Below, piece by piece: positions 12,807 through 26,102 of a stretch of DNA of 64,000 nucleotides. The stretch's first letter is position 1, and each line of letters opens with the position of its first letter. The translations under genes were made by a program, and so were the position numbers. The notes below the pieces were generated by a model that worked only from the letters and a program-made list of their open reading frames with translations, ran no database searches and was not told the DNA's origin. The stretch comes from Vespula vulgaris (taxonomy: Eukaryota > Arthropoda > Insecta > Hymenoptera > Vespidae), in contig NC_066589.1 in the NCBI RefSeq assembly GCF_905475345.1, positions 1,767,001-1,831,000 of the forward strand, read 5' to 3'.

Positions 12807-15800
12807 TAGAAAAACGGTCTCTCTCTCTTTTTTTTAGCAATATAAAAAAAAACACACACACACAGATAGATTTTTTCCGATATAATATAAAACTTCCGAC
12901 AATATATTCTATCGACGTTCTTTCGAGTTGAAATCGACTCGAACGACGACGTTACATTAACACGGCTTTTTTTCATGCCTTTCTCATATCCTTTCGTAGA
13001 AATATACAAATAAACTTTATAAACTAACTTATAGAAGAAACACTTAAGCAATGACTTAATCTGACCTTAATTACCATCGTCCTTACACGGATACGTGTTC
13101 TTTCCATCGATATAAGCACAAAGCATTTTAACGAAGAGAAGATTTAACGAAGTAATGCATATATATATATTTTTTTTTTTTTTGAAAATTGCGGAAATGC
13201 CTTAACGCGTACGAGTTAAGATAAATCGAATGGAAAAGTAGATACACGATAAAATATTATGAAACGTTAAAATTTGTTATCTCGACGACAATTAACATTT
13301 ATTTCGATTCGTTGAACGAAGATAAAATATGAAAACGCGAACGGAATAAGGATAAATTTGTTTTAACGAATAAGAAAAAAGGTAATTAATTAACCTTAAA
13401 GATTATTCGACAAAAAATGAAACAGAAAAAAAAAAAGGAAAAAATAAACAGAACGATGCACTAATTTTGTGTAATCATTTCTTTTTTCTTTTTAATTTTT
13501 TAATAGGGATATCTACCGATTAAACAATCGCGTCGTTCGTGAACGCGATCCGGTCGTTTTTCATGTTCGATAGACGGAAGAAAAGATAACACGATTTATC
13601 AAAGATGCCGCGCAAATTTGAAGCGCCAACGTTCGAACGACCAGGAAACGGCAATTAATCGAAAGTAATCTCGAGAGGCCTCGAGTACGCCGCGAAACGG
13701 CGGAACGATTTACGAGACGATCTAGCTCGCGGGGTGAACGAATAGCGTGGATAAATCGATTGCGTAAGAATCAGAGAGTATAGTCCACAACGCGTAATTC
13801 GCCATCGAGATTGCATCCTGCAAACTTGAGAATCACGATCCTCCTTTAATGTTATCGCACTGGAATATCACTAACATTAGTCATTAATACGTTGAATTCC
13901 GTAAGGGTCATCCATGGTTCCACAATTTTGCAGGTATTATTTCAATCGTTTCGAACATTTCTTTTGTGACATTTAAAAGACTAGATTTCATAGAATTTAA
14001 AGCCACGTATAAAAGTAAATAGTCCAGAGAATAAATTCCTTTGTATTTTTGATATATAAATGTAGTCGTAACATGTATTAAAACAGATAAATTCTTCGAT
14101 TCGTGCAAACTCATACGATTTTGTTAATATATTCGAAATTATTATAAATATATTGATTAATTTTGTTTTTCAGAGATTTTTCGTCTTTGAAAAATTAAAG
14201 AATAAGGAGAAAACAATCTTATTACGATGTTTAAGTATCAGATAAAAATCGAAATGTTTGATACATTTAGATTTACATTCACTATTCTAAACGACAATGA
14301 ACTGACTTGATGAATTTATATGAAAGATAAAATTACTTCCGACTAAGAATCCATAAATAATTTTAATTCGATCCAATTTTCATTTTTAAGATGGTAGTAT
14401 TATCAAAAATGGAAAAAATTCTTAATAAATCGCCGATTCGATTTTATGACTCTGATAGATTTGGAGAAATTCATCTAAAAATAAAGGTCTATCGAACGTC
14501 GATCGAGATGACACAAATGAAAAAAAAATAAAAAGAAAAATAAAGAAATAAAAAAAAATAAAAAGAAACGAACGTTTACTCCTCCTCTTGACTCGTAGAA
14601 TGGTCAAAAAGTTCCATCCGCTTAACACATAATTATTTATACGAAGACAAGACGTTTTATCTTAAAGAAATTCTAGAAGCTCCCATCTCAAGATAGAGAA
14701 ACTGTTAATACGAAGACATTATTGACCGATGACGAATCAACTCATCATTTTCTATTCATTTTCTAGTCATCATTTACTTATCGGCTAACAACAAGTTCAT
14801 TCGTCTTTAACGAAATTCACAAATTTAAGTCATACTTCAAAACTATAAGAATTTTGAAGTGTGAAAAGGCTTTTTGTATTGAATATTTTGTAAAAAATAA
14901 TCTAGCTAGATATTTCTTTCTCCATAATTTGTTCGGTCAACAATATATTAATGGAAATTATATTGAATCTATTAATTATATATTAATAAACAGTATGAAT
15001 ATTTTTTGATAGACCTAATAGTTATTTAATCTTAACAAAAAACTTCTCTCCTCTCTCTCTCTCTCTTTCTCTTTTTCTATCTATCTATCTATCTATCTAT
15101 TTATTTATCTGTCTTTCTTTTCATAAAATAACGCGTTGAATAAAATATGAAAATTGTATTAAAAGTCCATATTGATTCGATATGAAAACAATGTAATTGA
15201 TATCTAAGAGATAAGATTCGTTCATAGTTGACCCTTAGCGGTTTGTGTTATATCAAATAGTTATCATTATCTGTAATCGAATATTCCTTCGCTCGAATGC
15301 AAATGAACATAGATTTCTATAATATATAGGTATGTGTAAATCAATATCAACAACGTGGCTTCGCTTTATACCGGTTGCTGTACCGATAAAACGCATCGAG
15401 CGTGAAAGGAGGTTGAATAAGATTTTTCTCAGCTTCGAGGTAAACGCGAACAGGTGCCTCGTACTTACTTCGATCGACATCCTCGCTGACACGTTTTCCT
15501 CGAAGCAATTAGAGCATGATCACAGGAAGAAAAAGATAGAGTAAATCGAAAAAAAATTTCCAATTCGAAATTTCGTTACGGTCAGTCACGTGAGTACGAC
15601 AACGATTAGGGGACATAATTTAACAACCAAAAACGTATTATACGAATTAACTTAACTCGAAATTTATATTCTTTTAAAAAAAAGAATGCCGTTTAAAATC
15701 TAACGTCAACGAAACTCTATACTATTAGAGAAACTACTAGAGAATTTCTTTTCATATATATATATATTTTTTTTTAATTTTTTATATATCTACCCATATA

Positions 15801-17989
15801 AAAAGAACACATCAAAGTGTCCTCTTGACGATTTCGAGAGAATATTTACTAACGGCAAAAAAAGCGACGATACTCGACGGATAATCATCGAGTCCAAATA
15901 CGTTTAATACTCCTGTCAGTTAACAGACTTACAATATTTTCGACGGAGTCCTATCGACGAAAAGAGGATCGTGAATAAAACGACCTACGAGATTTAAAAC
16001 ATTTTAGAAATGTTTTAAAAAAGTTTGGATAAGTATCTTTAAACAACATAACAGATAGTATAACATAGTAAATATAATAGATACAATAAATAAATATATT
16101 TATACCTCTAATGCATATAGATAAATAAACAGGTATTTACTTACATACGTAAAGTATAAATATCTGTATACACACACACATATATATATATGTATAATAG
16201 ATAATACATAGAACATATATTATACGTGCTATACAATAATTATGTAATAAAAGATACGTTGAGAGAAAAAGAGACAGAGAGAGAGAGAGAAACAGTAAAT
16301 AATATAATATATATATATACGACGTATAGTGTAAGAATATAATAACAGCATGCCAACATAATAGTATCGAAATGGATAACAAAAAGACAAAGTAACTGTG
16401 CGAGTGAGAGCGTTCGTCTCCAGAAAGACCGACATAATCGGTGAAAGTAACGTAAGTTGACTACCTTGGCCTTTGGTTACGAATGCTTAGGATAAAGTCA
16501 GTCAACAGCGAACGAGAGCGCTTATTCCATAACGGGGTATGTAAGATGGCTATTGGTAATGGAAGACTGTCTTCATCATTCGTCCCTTTCGTTTCTTTTC
16601 TTCTTTAAGAATTCGATGAAGAAAGAAAAGAGTATTACAAAAAAAAAAAAATAAAAAATAAAAAATAAATGTATACTTGCGTATTGAATGTTCACACATT
16701 ACGATTTGCCTCCTGGCTATGCAAAATACTTCCCATCACTAAAACGAAGGCCAAGGTCGTCTGAAAGACAAGGACACGTCAGAGAAAGCTTCGAATTTAC
16801 CGAAGCTTTCTATTTCTATCTTTATCTCCCTCTTTCTCTTACTCTCACTATTAACGAATCTAAAATATATTTTGTGTAAATATTTTTTTCTTAATAGAAC
16901 AAATATCCTTTAGATCCAATACGAATTTAACAAATACTTTTAGCTCGGGTCTTAATAAATATAATAAACGCATATATACATACATACATACATGGCGTTT
17001 ATTTCTTATTTTGAAATAATTTATGAATTATTATTATCATAATAACTTCGTCTGGTTAAAAAGTAAATTTGAAATTTACTTCTATTATGATATTATACAA
17101 GAGAATACCAGACGATTAAATATTAACACGTGTTAATACCACGGAGGTGACCATAGCGACAAACCATACCTTGACGCTTAATTTTGCAGACTTTATTTAA
17201 AACATTTTGATCATTCTTCGTGCGATAATCGAAAGATTAAAACTATTCTTAATAAAAGCAAATACCAATGGAATGAACTATTCCTATATCTCTCTCCATC
17301 GAACATAATCGTTATGAAAGCGCTCTTAAATAAATACATACATATCTACATACATTTATGGAGCGATTTAATGAAAACATTATACGAGTACTATAACAAA
17401 TGTACAAAAAAAAAATCGTAAATCTAGCGATATAAAACTTTTGAATCGATTTCAAACCAAAACGAATTTCCTCTTACTTCCGGATGGAATTTTCTCGTAC
17501 TCTCGAATACAAACGTTTACTTGAGCATGTTGGAGGATGCAAGAACGGTGCAAGACATCCGCAAGTACGAACGGAACGACGAGTCGCGCTCCGTAATACC
17601 GTGACCTTGACTCTGACTAGCCGAGCAGCCAGCTGCTCGGCCAGGAATAAGCTCGATGCTCGGTTACCATGTTGCGCCGCTAATATTAGCGTGCACAGCC
17701 GCGTGCACTAAGAACGACCCAGTGACGAACGCGTTCCCGGTGCATCCAATGTAACTCTTACCATTTCTCACGAACACTTTCATCGATCTGTCGCGAATTC
17801 GAGAAAGACGAGACAAGGTAAACGTTACCGAACTTTCGTTCGCGAGAGGACATATTGGTTCAACGATCTGAACAGTATTAAACTGAATCATTAGCATTTT
17901 TTTTTTAATCTTACATATCGCGTATCGTACCTAACGAGATATCGTTAGTTATGTCATTTATGACATAATTAAAATATGCAATCGAATTT

Positions 17990-18570
17990 CGATGAATTTC
18001 TAGAACCTAAATGAAATCTTCTATAGTAAATCTTTGCAGTTACGTTTTATTCGATACTCGTCGATTATCATTTATCTCGTGAAATTGTTTTATATGCATG
18101 GAAACATTATAGAATGGTATATAGGTATATATAGTTCTAACAATTCTTTTTCGATATATGTATATATTATTGTATTGTAAAGATGACGTAATCATTTCGA
18201 TTCATATTGTCTAGATCAGATCTCATAGATTATCGTGCTCTTGGTTTCTTTGATGCTTGTCAATTATTATTTCTCTCGTCAATCATATCTATAAATTTAG
18301 AGACGTAGAATACTGTAGTATACACGGTATTAACAATTCTATCTCATAGATAAATAATCGCAATTTACAAAGGACGTATCTAATTTCTACATTCGCATTA
18401 CTTAAATGAAATCTTAGACTTATCGTTTAGCATGCTTCTGTTTTTTACGCTACACGTCGATTATTATTTTCTCTTTAATTATTCTATAACTTTAAATACA
18501 ACAAAAACAATTTTATACTTCAACAATAACACATCGCTCTGATAAAAACGTAATTAAGATATATTCATAT
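17990..18570. repeat. Diverged tandem array, three units of about 200 bp
   Basis: Three copies are recognised by CGTCGATTATCATTTATCTCG (18058), TGTCAATTATTATTTCTCTC (18259) and CGTCGATTATTATTTTCTC (18456), a spacing of 201 and 197. Further matches hold the register: AAATGAAATCTT (18010, 18411), TAACAATTCT (18135, 18327, and a variant at 18504), and GACGTAATCATTT or GACGTATCTAATTT near the unit ends. Copies are heavily diverged. No coding potential was seen. Confidence 0.7.
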
Positions 18571-18766
18571 ATATTATACATTAATTATAGCTTTCTTTGA
18601 TACGACGATTCCCCGTATCAATTCCCCTTCCGATATTCCTAAATTATAAAAGATTCTTGCTGGAGTAAACGAACAAGTGAATTTCATCATCGTGAATCTT
18701 TGAGGATGCTACTGATGAAATTATCCAAGTATTCCGACCAGCAACAACGTGTGTATATATATATAC

Positions 18767-18797
<31 letters not shown>

Positions 18798-18884
18798 CAT
18801 ATATATATGGATGACGTCATCGATCAAAATACTCGCGATTATTTATGCTTGTATGTATTAAAATGATGAGTAAAAGAAATTGTG

Positions 18885-19040
18885 ACATCTGGAAGAGGAA
18901 GGGAGAGGGAGGCAGAGCAAGAGAAAGACAAGGATAGAAAGAGAAAGAGAGAGGGAGAGGGTGGCAGAGAGAAAAGGAAAGAGAAAGATAGACAAGGAGA
19001 GAGGGAGAAAGAGAGAAAGAGAGAGAGAGAGAAAGAGAGG
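18885..19040. repeat. Purine-rich GA/GGA tract
   Basis: About 155 bases of imperfect GAGA, GGGA and AAGA units. Confidence 0.8.
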
Positions 19041-19960
19041 AATTATTGACAAGAAGGGCGTCATACAAAATGGAAAATAACAATAACAAGAGTAGACCCC
19101 CTGCGACTCGTATCTCTTCTCTATTGCAACACTCCCCAAGAAATGGCCTGACCTGACGCACTTAAGAGTTATCGATACGATATCTTTCTCTCTTTTCAAC
19201 TTACACGATATATTTCTCTTCCTCTTCTCATACGTATTCTTCTTCTCCTTCTTCTTCTTCTGCTTCGTTTTCCTCTTTTAACTTTGTCGTCAATAAGTTA
19301 ACATCGATAATTCTCGTCAATGGTACGCATTTCTAAAGCGTACAATTTTATAAACAAATCTTCCCCTTGTAACCTTCATCTCTCCTTCGCTCGCCCTTTA
19401 TCATCTTTTCTTAAGTAAATAAAATCGCAAATTTTGTTTCTCTCGTAATATTCTTAATTCGTTCTTTTCTTTTTTAAATGGTTTCGAAATGAATTATTTA
19501 TAAAATCGCACGTTTATAAATTTGATTATAAAAAGGATTCGATGATTTAACGAGATCTATCTGTTTATCGTACCTACTTATTTGTTAAAATACGAATACG
19601 ATGATACGAATCGCGTGTATTTGCAGGACTGTTTCAAAGTGGAACGCTTGTTCGGCATCAAATATCGACATTTTGAATGTCGAAATACGAAAGCATTGAA
19701 GAATGTATTACGTGGATCGATTAAAACGGTAACTCTTAAAAGTTCTTCGTTGAAAAATAATCTCCAAGATGAAATAAGTTTAAATCGCATCTCTCGTTGA
19801 AACGAAATATCTTTTCAACTCTTTATACGTAAGTACTTAAATATAATCTATTCGACACGTAGATTAACATACATTCTTTTATAAATATAATTCCTATAAA
19901 TATAACAATTTCATGGGACTCACCGTGTTATCATTCTGACGAAGCAATCATTCGTAGCAC

Positions 19961-20553
19961 AGGGTGTTTTAGAACTCGTGGACATAACTTCTTTGCTTTT
20001 ACATTCAGCACATTAAAATAAGAAAAATAAGTTGATATAAACGTGTGTTCGATGCGATCTTGTCCCTAATGTACAGCCGAATTTCTGTCTTCTAATAATT
20101 CTTTCGATATCCGACGAGTTCTTCATTAAGATGATTAATTTCCGAAAAAATGGATCAGTCTGGAGGACTAATCAATAAACCACTATAATCACTGAACTTA
20201 AATCCGATAGATTTTTATTTGAGACTTTATCGGAGATTCTAAAGCAGTTAGAATTTATAAAGTTTTACTAGATAAATTTAAGATACTACCATGCCAACTA
20301 ACTCTGACGATATCGGACGACTGAATGAGTCAGAATCTCAATGATAAGACCTCTAGAAGGTTATATTCGAGCTGAAGGTGATCTCTTCGAGTAGTTTTTC
20401 TAAAAACAGGTAAACAATTGATACAATACAAACGCGATTGTATCTCGAGAACAAAGTCATATAGGTCAATGTATGTATAAATTTATTTATTTTCTTATTG
20501 TAATGTTATTGAATCCTGTAGTAAAGTTATGTCCACACGTTTTGAAAAATGTG
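19961..20553 (+). mobile_element. Decayed mariner-like DNA transposon with terminal inverted repeats
   Basis: The left end (19961-19990) and right end (20524-20553) form inverted repeats sharing a perfect 13-base core, GTGGACATAACTT, at 19978-19990 and its complement at 20524-20536, with diverged outer bases. The left end starts AGGGTGTTTT, as many insect mariner-like ends do. Inside, 20140-20230 translates with frameshifts and stops into FPKKWI and SLNLNPIDFYL, matching the WPPRSPDLNPLDFFLWG region near the C-terminus of mariner-like transposases. Most of the transposase is missing, so this is an internally deleted, inactive copy. No clean TA target duplication was seen. Confidence 0.75.
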
Positions 20554-22752
20554 TGTGTGTGCTGTCTGTGTGTATATATAATATAGTAAAACAATATAAT
20601 TAGAAGATGTAATCGCTCGACTGGTAGACTTTAACCGCGAGAATGATTGCATTGAGCAAAGGGTATATAGAAGATGATACACTTTCGTACGAATATATAC
20701 GAGTGTCAAAAATATTCCATAGTATTGTTTCCCTTAATTATCTTCGAGCATGAAAAGTCAATGTCAAAAGAAGTGATCTCTTTCCATTAGAAATTCGCGT
20801 CAATCGATTATTTAAATACCTTTGAAATCTAATTATGATACCTAATATTCTATCAAATGGAAAAATAAATGCAGGCATCAGATGATTGTTATAAAATTAA
20901 TACAAATGATTTTAATGACTAAAGATAAAATAAATATAAAATAATTATAAATGTCTCCTCTTGATAGATACCTAAAGAGTTGTTTAAATAAAGAATTCTA
21001 TCGACAACTTGACGTTACTATCAACCGTATCATATTCTTTTTCCACGTCTACGGTAAGTTATATATCCTCACATCGTGCCTTGAACTCAACGTGTCTATC
21101 AATACGACCCGACGACCGGATGTTAAAGGTCAAGCAAATCAAGCTTTCGGGTACATCGACGAACAGCAGAAAAATTGTCGAAGGCAAAGAAAATCTGTTC
21201 TTTCTAAAACTGGTTCTGGAAAGTTTTTAATTAACTATCTAAAAAAATATACTTTGTCATTTATCAAAATAAATGTTTATTTGAGTATTTATTTATTAAC
21301 TGTTTATTAATTTTTTGTTTAAGTTAGAAAGGCTAATCTAACCAAAATTTCATTAATGTTTCTAATGAGTGGTTTATCTGACCGATTGTTTAAAATCTAT
21401 CACTGATTTTTACAAATTTATTGAAATAAAATTCTGGAAGAGAAATCAAACGAAGCTCTCGAATTATTTTGAAGGCATTAACAAACACGACAATTAAACA
21501 TACTGATCTAAGAAATGAGTGTTTAATGAAAAAAGAAAAACTATAAGATTATGAATATATCGTAATAATGTACAAAAGATTCGAAAATATACAACAAACA
21601 TTGCAAAACGATATAAAAGAAATTTTAGCAAATAAATCCAAAGACAATTGAAATCATTTCAAAGTATTTAACTAAATACTAATATATACTGCTAAATATT
21701 AGATAGTAAATCAAACAAAAGAATAAACGAATAAATTAAAAAATAATACAGTTTCTAACTATAAAGCCTAGAAATAAATAGATAAAGGAGACTCGACGGA
21801 ATAAAAGATACGATTAGAAAATTATTGCAACAATAAAAATAAATACACTGTAAATCAAATCAACTTTAACGTATGCCATATAAAAATAATAATTAAGTTC
21901 TTATCGATATATTCATACATTTTTTTTTCTACACCCATTATTATCAAGCATTCGTATAAATTAAAAAAAGAATACATAATTAAGATTAGAAATCAATGAA
22001 ACCATAAATCGTAAAATCGAAAAAAAATCTAATTAAAACAACGCTCGAAATATAAATCAAATATAAAAGCAGACTAATTATCAAAGGAGACTAATTATCA
22101 TCGGTGCCAAAATAAAAGAAATAAATAAATTGATTCTGAAAAGATTTAAAAAGTGTTAAAAGGAAAAACAAATACGATCGAGTATCGTTTTTATCGACGT
22201 AATAATACATAAAAAAAAAAAGAAAAAAGAAAAGAAAATTCGCAAAATAGAAATATTGAAAAGAATATTTGTAAGAATAAGAACAAACAAAAATCATGGA
22301 CCGATCAAAGTAAATTATGGTTTTGAAGTCTTTCAGGTAAGAATCTCTGTTTACCATTGTTCGCGCTTACATTTTTAAAACTCATGGTACTACGTGCTAC
22401 GTGCGCGAGGACACGTGTCGTTTATAAGTACCGGATTCGAGAAGGTTCATGAAGGTTTCGACATTAAAATACTGGAAATCGGATGCTTCTCTTGTAAATA
22501 TAGGCAAAGAAGGAAAGAAAGAGAGAAAAAGAGAAAGAGAAAGAGAGAGAGAGAAAAGCGTTCATTTCGACCTCGTCTTCCTCCTGCGTACCTAGTCGAT
22601 GTTTAGAAACGTTCGATTGATTCAAAAGATTAGCAACCGGTCGTCATTCGATCGACTCACGTATATTCCATGCTACGGGAAAACGCATTACGAGAATTAC
22701 GTCATGGTCGTTGCACCAACCTGCTATTATATCTGCTAACTATATTATATTA

Positions 22753-22790
<38 letters not shown>

Positions 22791-23289
22791 CAGTTTAAGA
22801 AAATGTTTTCCTCAAGATTTTTGCAGCTCTTGAAAATAAAAGCAGATTACTACTACGAAACCGATTCTCTTCCATGAAATTGAACGACTCTGTACGAAAA
22901 GAAGAGTTAAAGTAAGTACCTGTAGCACTTCTCGCGAGATTTTACGAGCCATAGAGAAGATAAAAATAAATCGAAACTTAGACGAGTAGGTTGCTTTCGT
23001 GTCTCCTTTACGAGACTGCACAAAGTATTCACGTGCTAAAGATATTTAGTATCGCTTTAAAGTCGTTTCCTTTGTCTTCCATTTTTCTTCCAACGATACA
23101 CAAATCGTATCGACCTACTCGACTTATGTCAATGTTTCATTCTAACCTAACGTATTTTAGTAGGCTAGGATTGCATAATAAAAGTCCAGTCATTCTCGAA
23201 ACTCGTAAAAGTACATCAAGTTTTATTCCGAATCGCTTTTACGTTTATTTATGAATAAAACAAACCCAACAATATATACTGTAAAAACC
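20554..23289. other. AT-rich gene-free DNA
   Basis: The 119-codon frame at 20951-21310 has no recognisable family and ends in AT-rich sequence; nothing else is supportable. Confidence 0.5.
22752..22788. repeat. (TA)n microsatellite
   Basis: TA run ending at TATATAATAC. Confidence 0.85.
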
Positions 23290-24197
23290 TTTGCAATCGA
23301 TCGATCGAAAAGTATTCGGTTTCAAACTTACATTTCAGTTCTATTCTATGCACAGATAATTCGCAAATTACCTACTATTATTACTATACCATACTATTAT
23401 CATTTCTGCTAATTCATAGGAAAATATAGATGGATAGATAGATAGAGAAATAGAGAGATAGCTTTTCTTTATTTTCGACCTTGAAAAGAGTTTAGCAAAT
23501 TGACTTACATGATCTGAATATTATAAATTGCAATATCTCAAATATGTTTGAATTGATCAAATTCGATTATATCTTCTCCCGCTTTTTCTACTTGATACTT
23601 TGTAAAAGAAAATAGTGACAATATTAAAAAGCTTATCCAACGATATACTTAACAAATGTTGCTATAAATAGTTTACAGTCGATCGATAGCAAAATTTTTA
23701 CAACTACTATGTTGTAATTCTCGTTTACATTCTGATAACTTATAAAAATGATTATTATCATTATATCGTACTGTCATTATTTCTAATAATTCAGAAATAA
23801 ATATTGACATTATTGATATTAAAAAACTTATTTAATGATTTAAGATTTAACGAACTTTTAGAATCAACTTTTTAGACTTGACAAATACTGTGAATATACT
23901 TTATAATCAATCATAAGATATCTGAACTCAAACTGCTATATACCAGTTTAAATAATTTACAAATTATTATTATTATTATTACTATTATTATTATTATATT
24001 CCATACTGTAATCATTCCTGTTTATTCAGAAAAAGAAACATTAACGATATTAAAAGCCTATCTAAGAATAAATAGATCTAAGTAATTCTATAAATGCTTC
24101 ACGATTGATCAATCGCAAAATATTTAATCTCAAATTGCTCTGCTTCAATGATCTTCTATACGTTTAGATAATTTATTAGTTGTTGTTGTTGTTGTTG

Positions 24198-24242
<45 letters not shown>

Positions 24243-24310
24243 CATATTTTAATCATATCTGCTAATTGAGAAGAAAATATTAACAATATTAAAAAGCTTA
24301 TCTACACCGA
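23290..24310. repeat. Diverged tandem array, about four units of 200-240 bp
   Basis: Four landmarks recur in order: a GATCGATCG-type segment followed by CAAACT (23298, 23681, 23905, 24104), a CCATACTgTAATCATTtCTG segment (23388, 23768, 24000, 24241), GACAATATTAAAAAGCTTATC (about 23615, 23810, 24040, 24280), and ATT microsatellites between them. The first unit is longer, with an interruption near 23425-23520 that includes a GATA run. No ORF runs across units. Confidence 0.7.
24179..24241. repeat. Compound (GTT)n(ATT)n microsatellite
   Basis: Seven or so GTT units switch to about thirteen ATT units; it sits in the last unit of the 23.3-24.3 kb array. Confidence 0.9.
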
Positions 24311-24679
24311 TCCTTATATCTTTGAACTTGTTCAGATTTATATACATAAATACGTACGTACGTACATATATTTAAAAAAAAAAAAAAAAGGGAGAAAAAA
24401 TGAAAAAAAAAGGAAGAATTATTTTGTTATCATTTACATTTAATTCCTCTTATCCGAGGAAATTTTCAATATTCACGAGACCACGTATTCCGTCTATCAT
24501 CTTTAACTTTAATGTTCGATGAGACGTTTGATACGAAGTTTGCTATGATGTTTAGTTCAGTAGCTAGGGAGTTAGAGAGTGTGGTTGCAGTTTACACTCT
24601 CTATGCACCACTACTCTCGACTTTAACCGCTCACCTTCACCTCGTCTCTTACTCAACGATCACCGACGGAGAATCGGGT

Positions 24680-24725
24680 CTCCTCTCTCTCTCTCTTTCA
24701 CACACATACTCTCCCTCCCTCCCTC

Positions 24726-24756
<31 letters not shown>

Positions 24757-24801
24757 CTCTGTCTTTCTCTATCTGTCTGTCTTTCTCTTTCTCTTTCTCT
24801 C
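24680..24801. repeat. CT-rich compound microsatellite
   Basis: CT, CCCT, CTGT and CTTT units over about 120 bases. Confidence 0.85.
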
Positions 24802-25084
24802 ATTTACTCCCGTTGCGTAATCACAGTGCGGCATACGATCATTATCGAGTCGAATCGTCACTCGAGTGGAATAAGTGCGTGTGCGTACGAGCAAAAGACA
24901 TTATCGAAGCATTAACGTTCGTAGCTGGGTCGCCACGTAAAGTGCCAAGTTTCCGAAAGGTAATCGAAACTGGTGCCACGCTTCTTTGTTTGATTCCACA
25001 GAGTATACTCATACATATAATATATACATATATATGTATATTTATCTATGCGTATATATACGTGTCTATATTTGTACTTGCATA

Positions 25085-25088
<4 letters not shown>

Positions 25089-25144
<56 letters not shown>
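25089..25144. repeat. (GA)28 microsatellite
   Basis: Perfect GA run. Confidence 0.92.
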
Positions 25145-25149
<5 letters not shown>

Positions 25150-26066
25150 TCATTTTCGTGATTTCTTTTCTACACAAGGTTAATATGTTTTTCTATGTTT
25201 GTATGATTATGTTCTCATTGATACATTCGTGATTTATATTTTTAAATATTTTGAGAAAAATTACTAAAAGCATTTGAAAAAGTTCGCCACTTTTTATTCT
25301 TTTTTTTTTTTATATATATATATATTTTTCTTTCTTCTTTCTTTTTTATTTTTCGTTGCAATTATTTTTCAGATATGTTTTACTTTAAGAATGAGACGTA
25401 TAGCTGTATTTAAAGAAAAAGAATTTTCAGATGGTCGTCGTTAATATTATTACATGATAATTATTAAATAGATGTTGGAAATATATTATAATAAATAATG
25501 GGAAATAATGGAAAGAATTATTTCTATGAAAAATTTCATGGGAAACTAAACTCTCGAATATTTTCGATCATTGGATTACATTAATGTGTAGTAACTTTGC
25601 AAAAGCATGCATTTGAGTGGCAAGCTATTCTAATGGAGGATCGTTCTAAATTTACAAATAGCATTACGAATAATTCTAAAATTACAAATAGCATTTTTAA
25701 TCGTACGATTTATCGACCATTTAAATTCATAATATCTAGTATCACATTCCTTTGTACACATTTTTGTGTTCCCATAGATGTTATTATATTTTCAAATGAT
25801 ATCTTTCATAAATACATTAATTACGTTATAGAATATGATTAAACGCATAAGAAAATACACGCAAAAAGAGAAATTCGAAAAAATGAAAGGGATAACCAGA
25901 CATACGTTGTTACTGCTTCTCACTGTATATATTTATTACATAATAACTAGAAGCGAGTCAGCGAAAGAGGAACTTCCGTTTCCCTTGAAACAAAGACACA
26001 ACGAGTATTTTCTCCAAACCCATGAATATTATTACTATAACGTGTTATAAGATTAAAAAAAAAAAA

Positions 26067-26068
<2 letters not shown>

Positions 26069-26101
<33 letters not shown>
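26069..26101. repeat. (GAAA)n microsatellite after an A-run
   Basis: A-run at 26055-26068, then about eight GAAA units. Confidence 0.85.

Positions 26102-26102
<1 letters not shown>

Larger units (their letters stand above)
10986..17989. other. Gene-free DNA with islands of higher GC
   Basis: Apart from the listed repeats, GC-richer islands at 12530-12660 and 13530-13850 contain CpG-rich words (CGCGCGAACGC, CCGCGAAACGGCGG) but no long ORF. At 17560-17720 another island has the palindrome GAGCAGCCAGCTGCTC. These are candidate regulatory sequences only. Confidence 0.5.

Noticed and set aside
18817..19199. Overlapping - strand ORFs of 113-114 codons
   Set aside because: Two frames both open across a GA tract; Leu/Ser-rich signature of a repeat.
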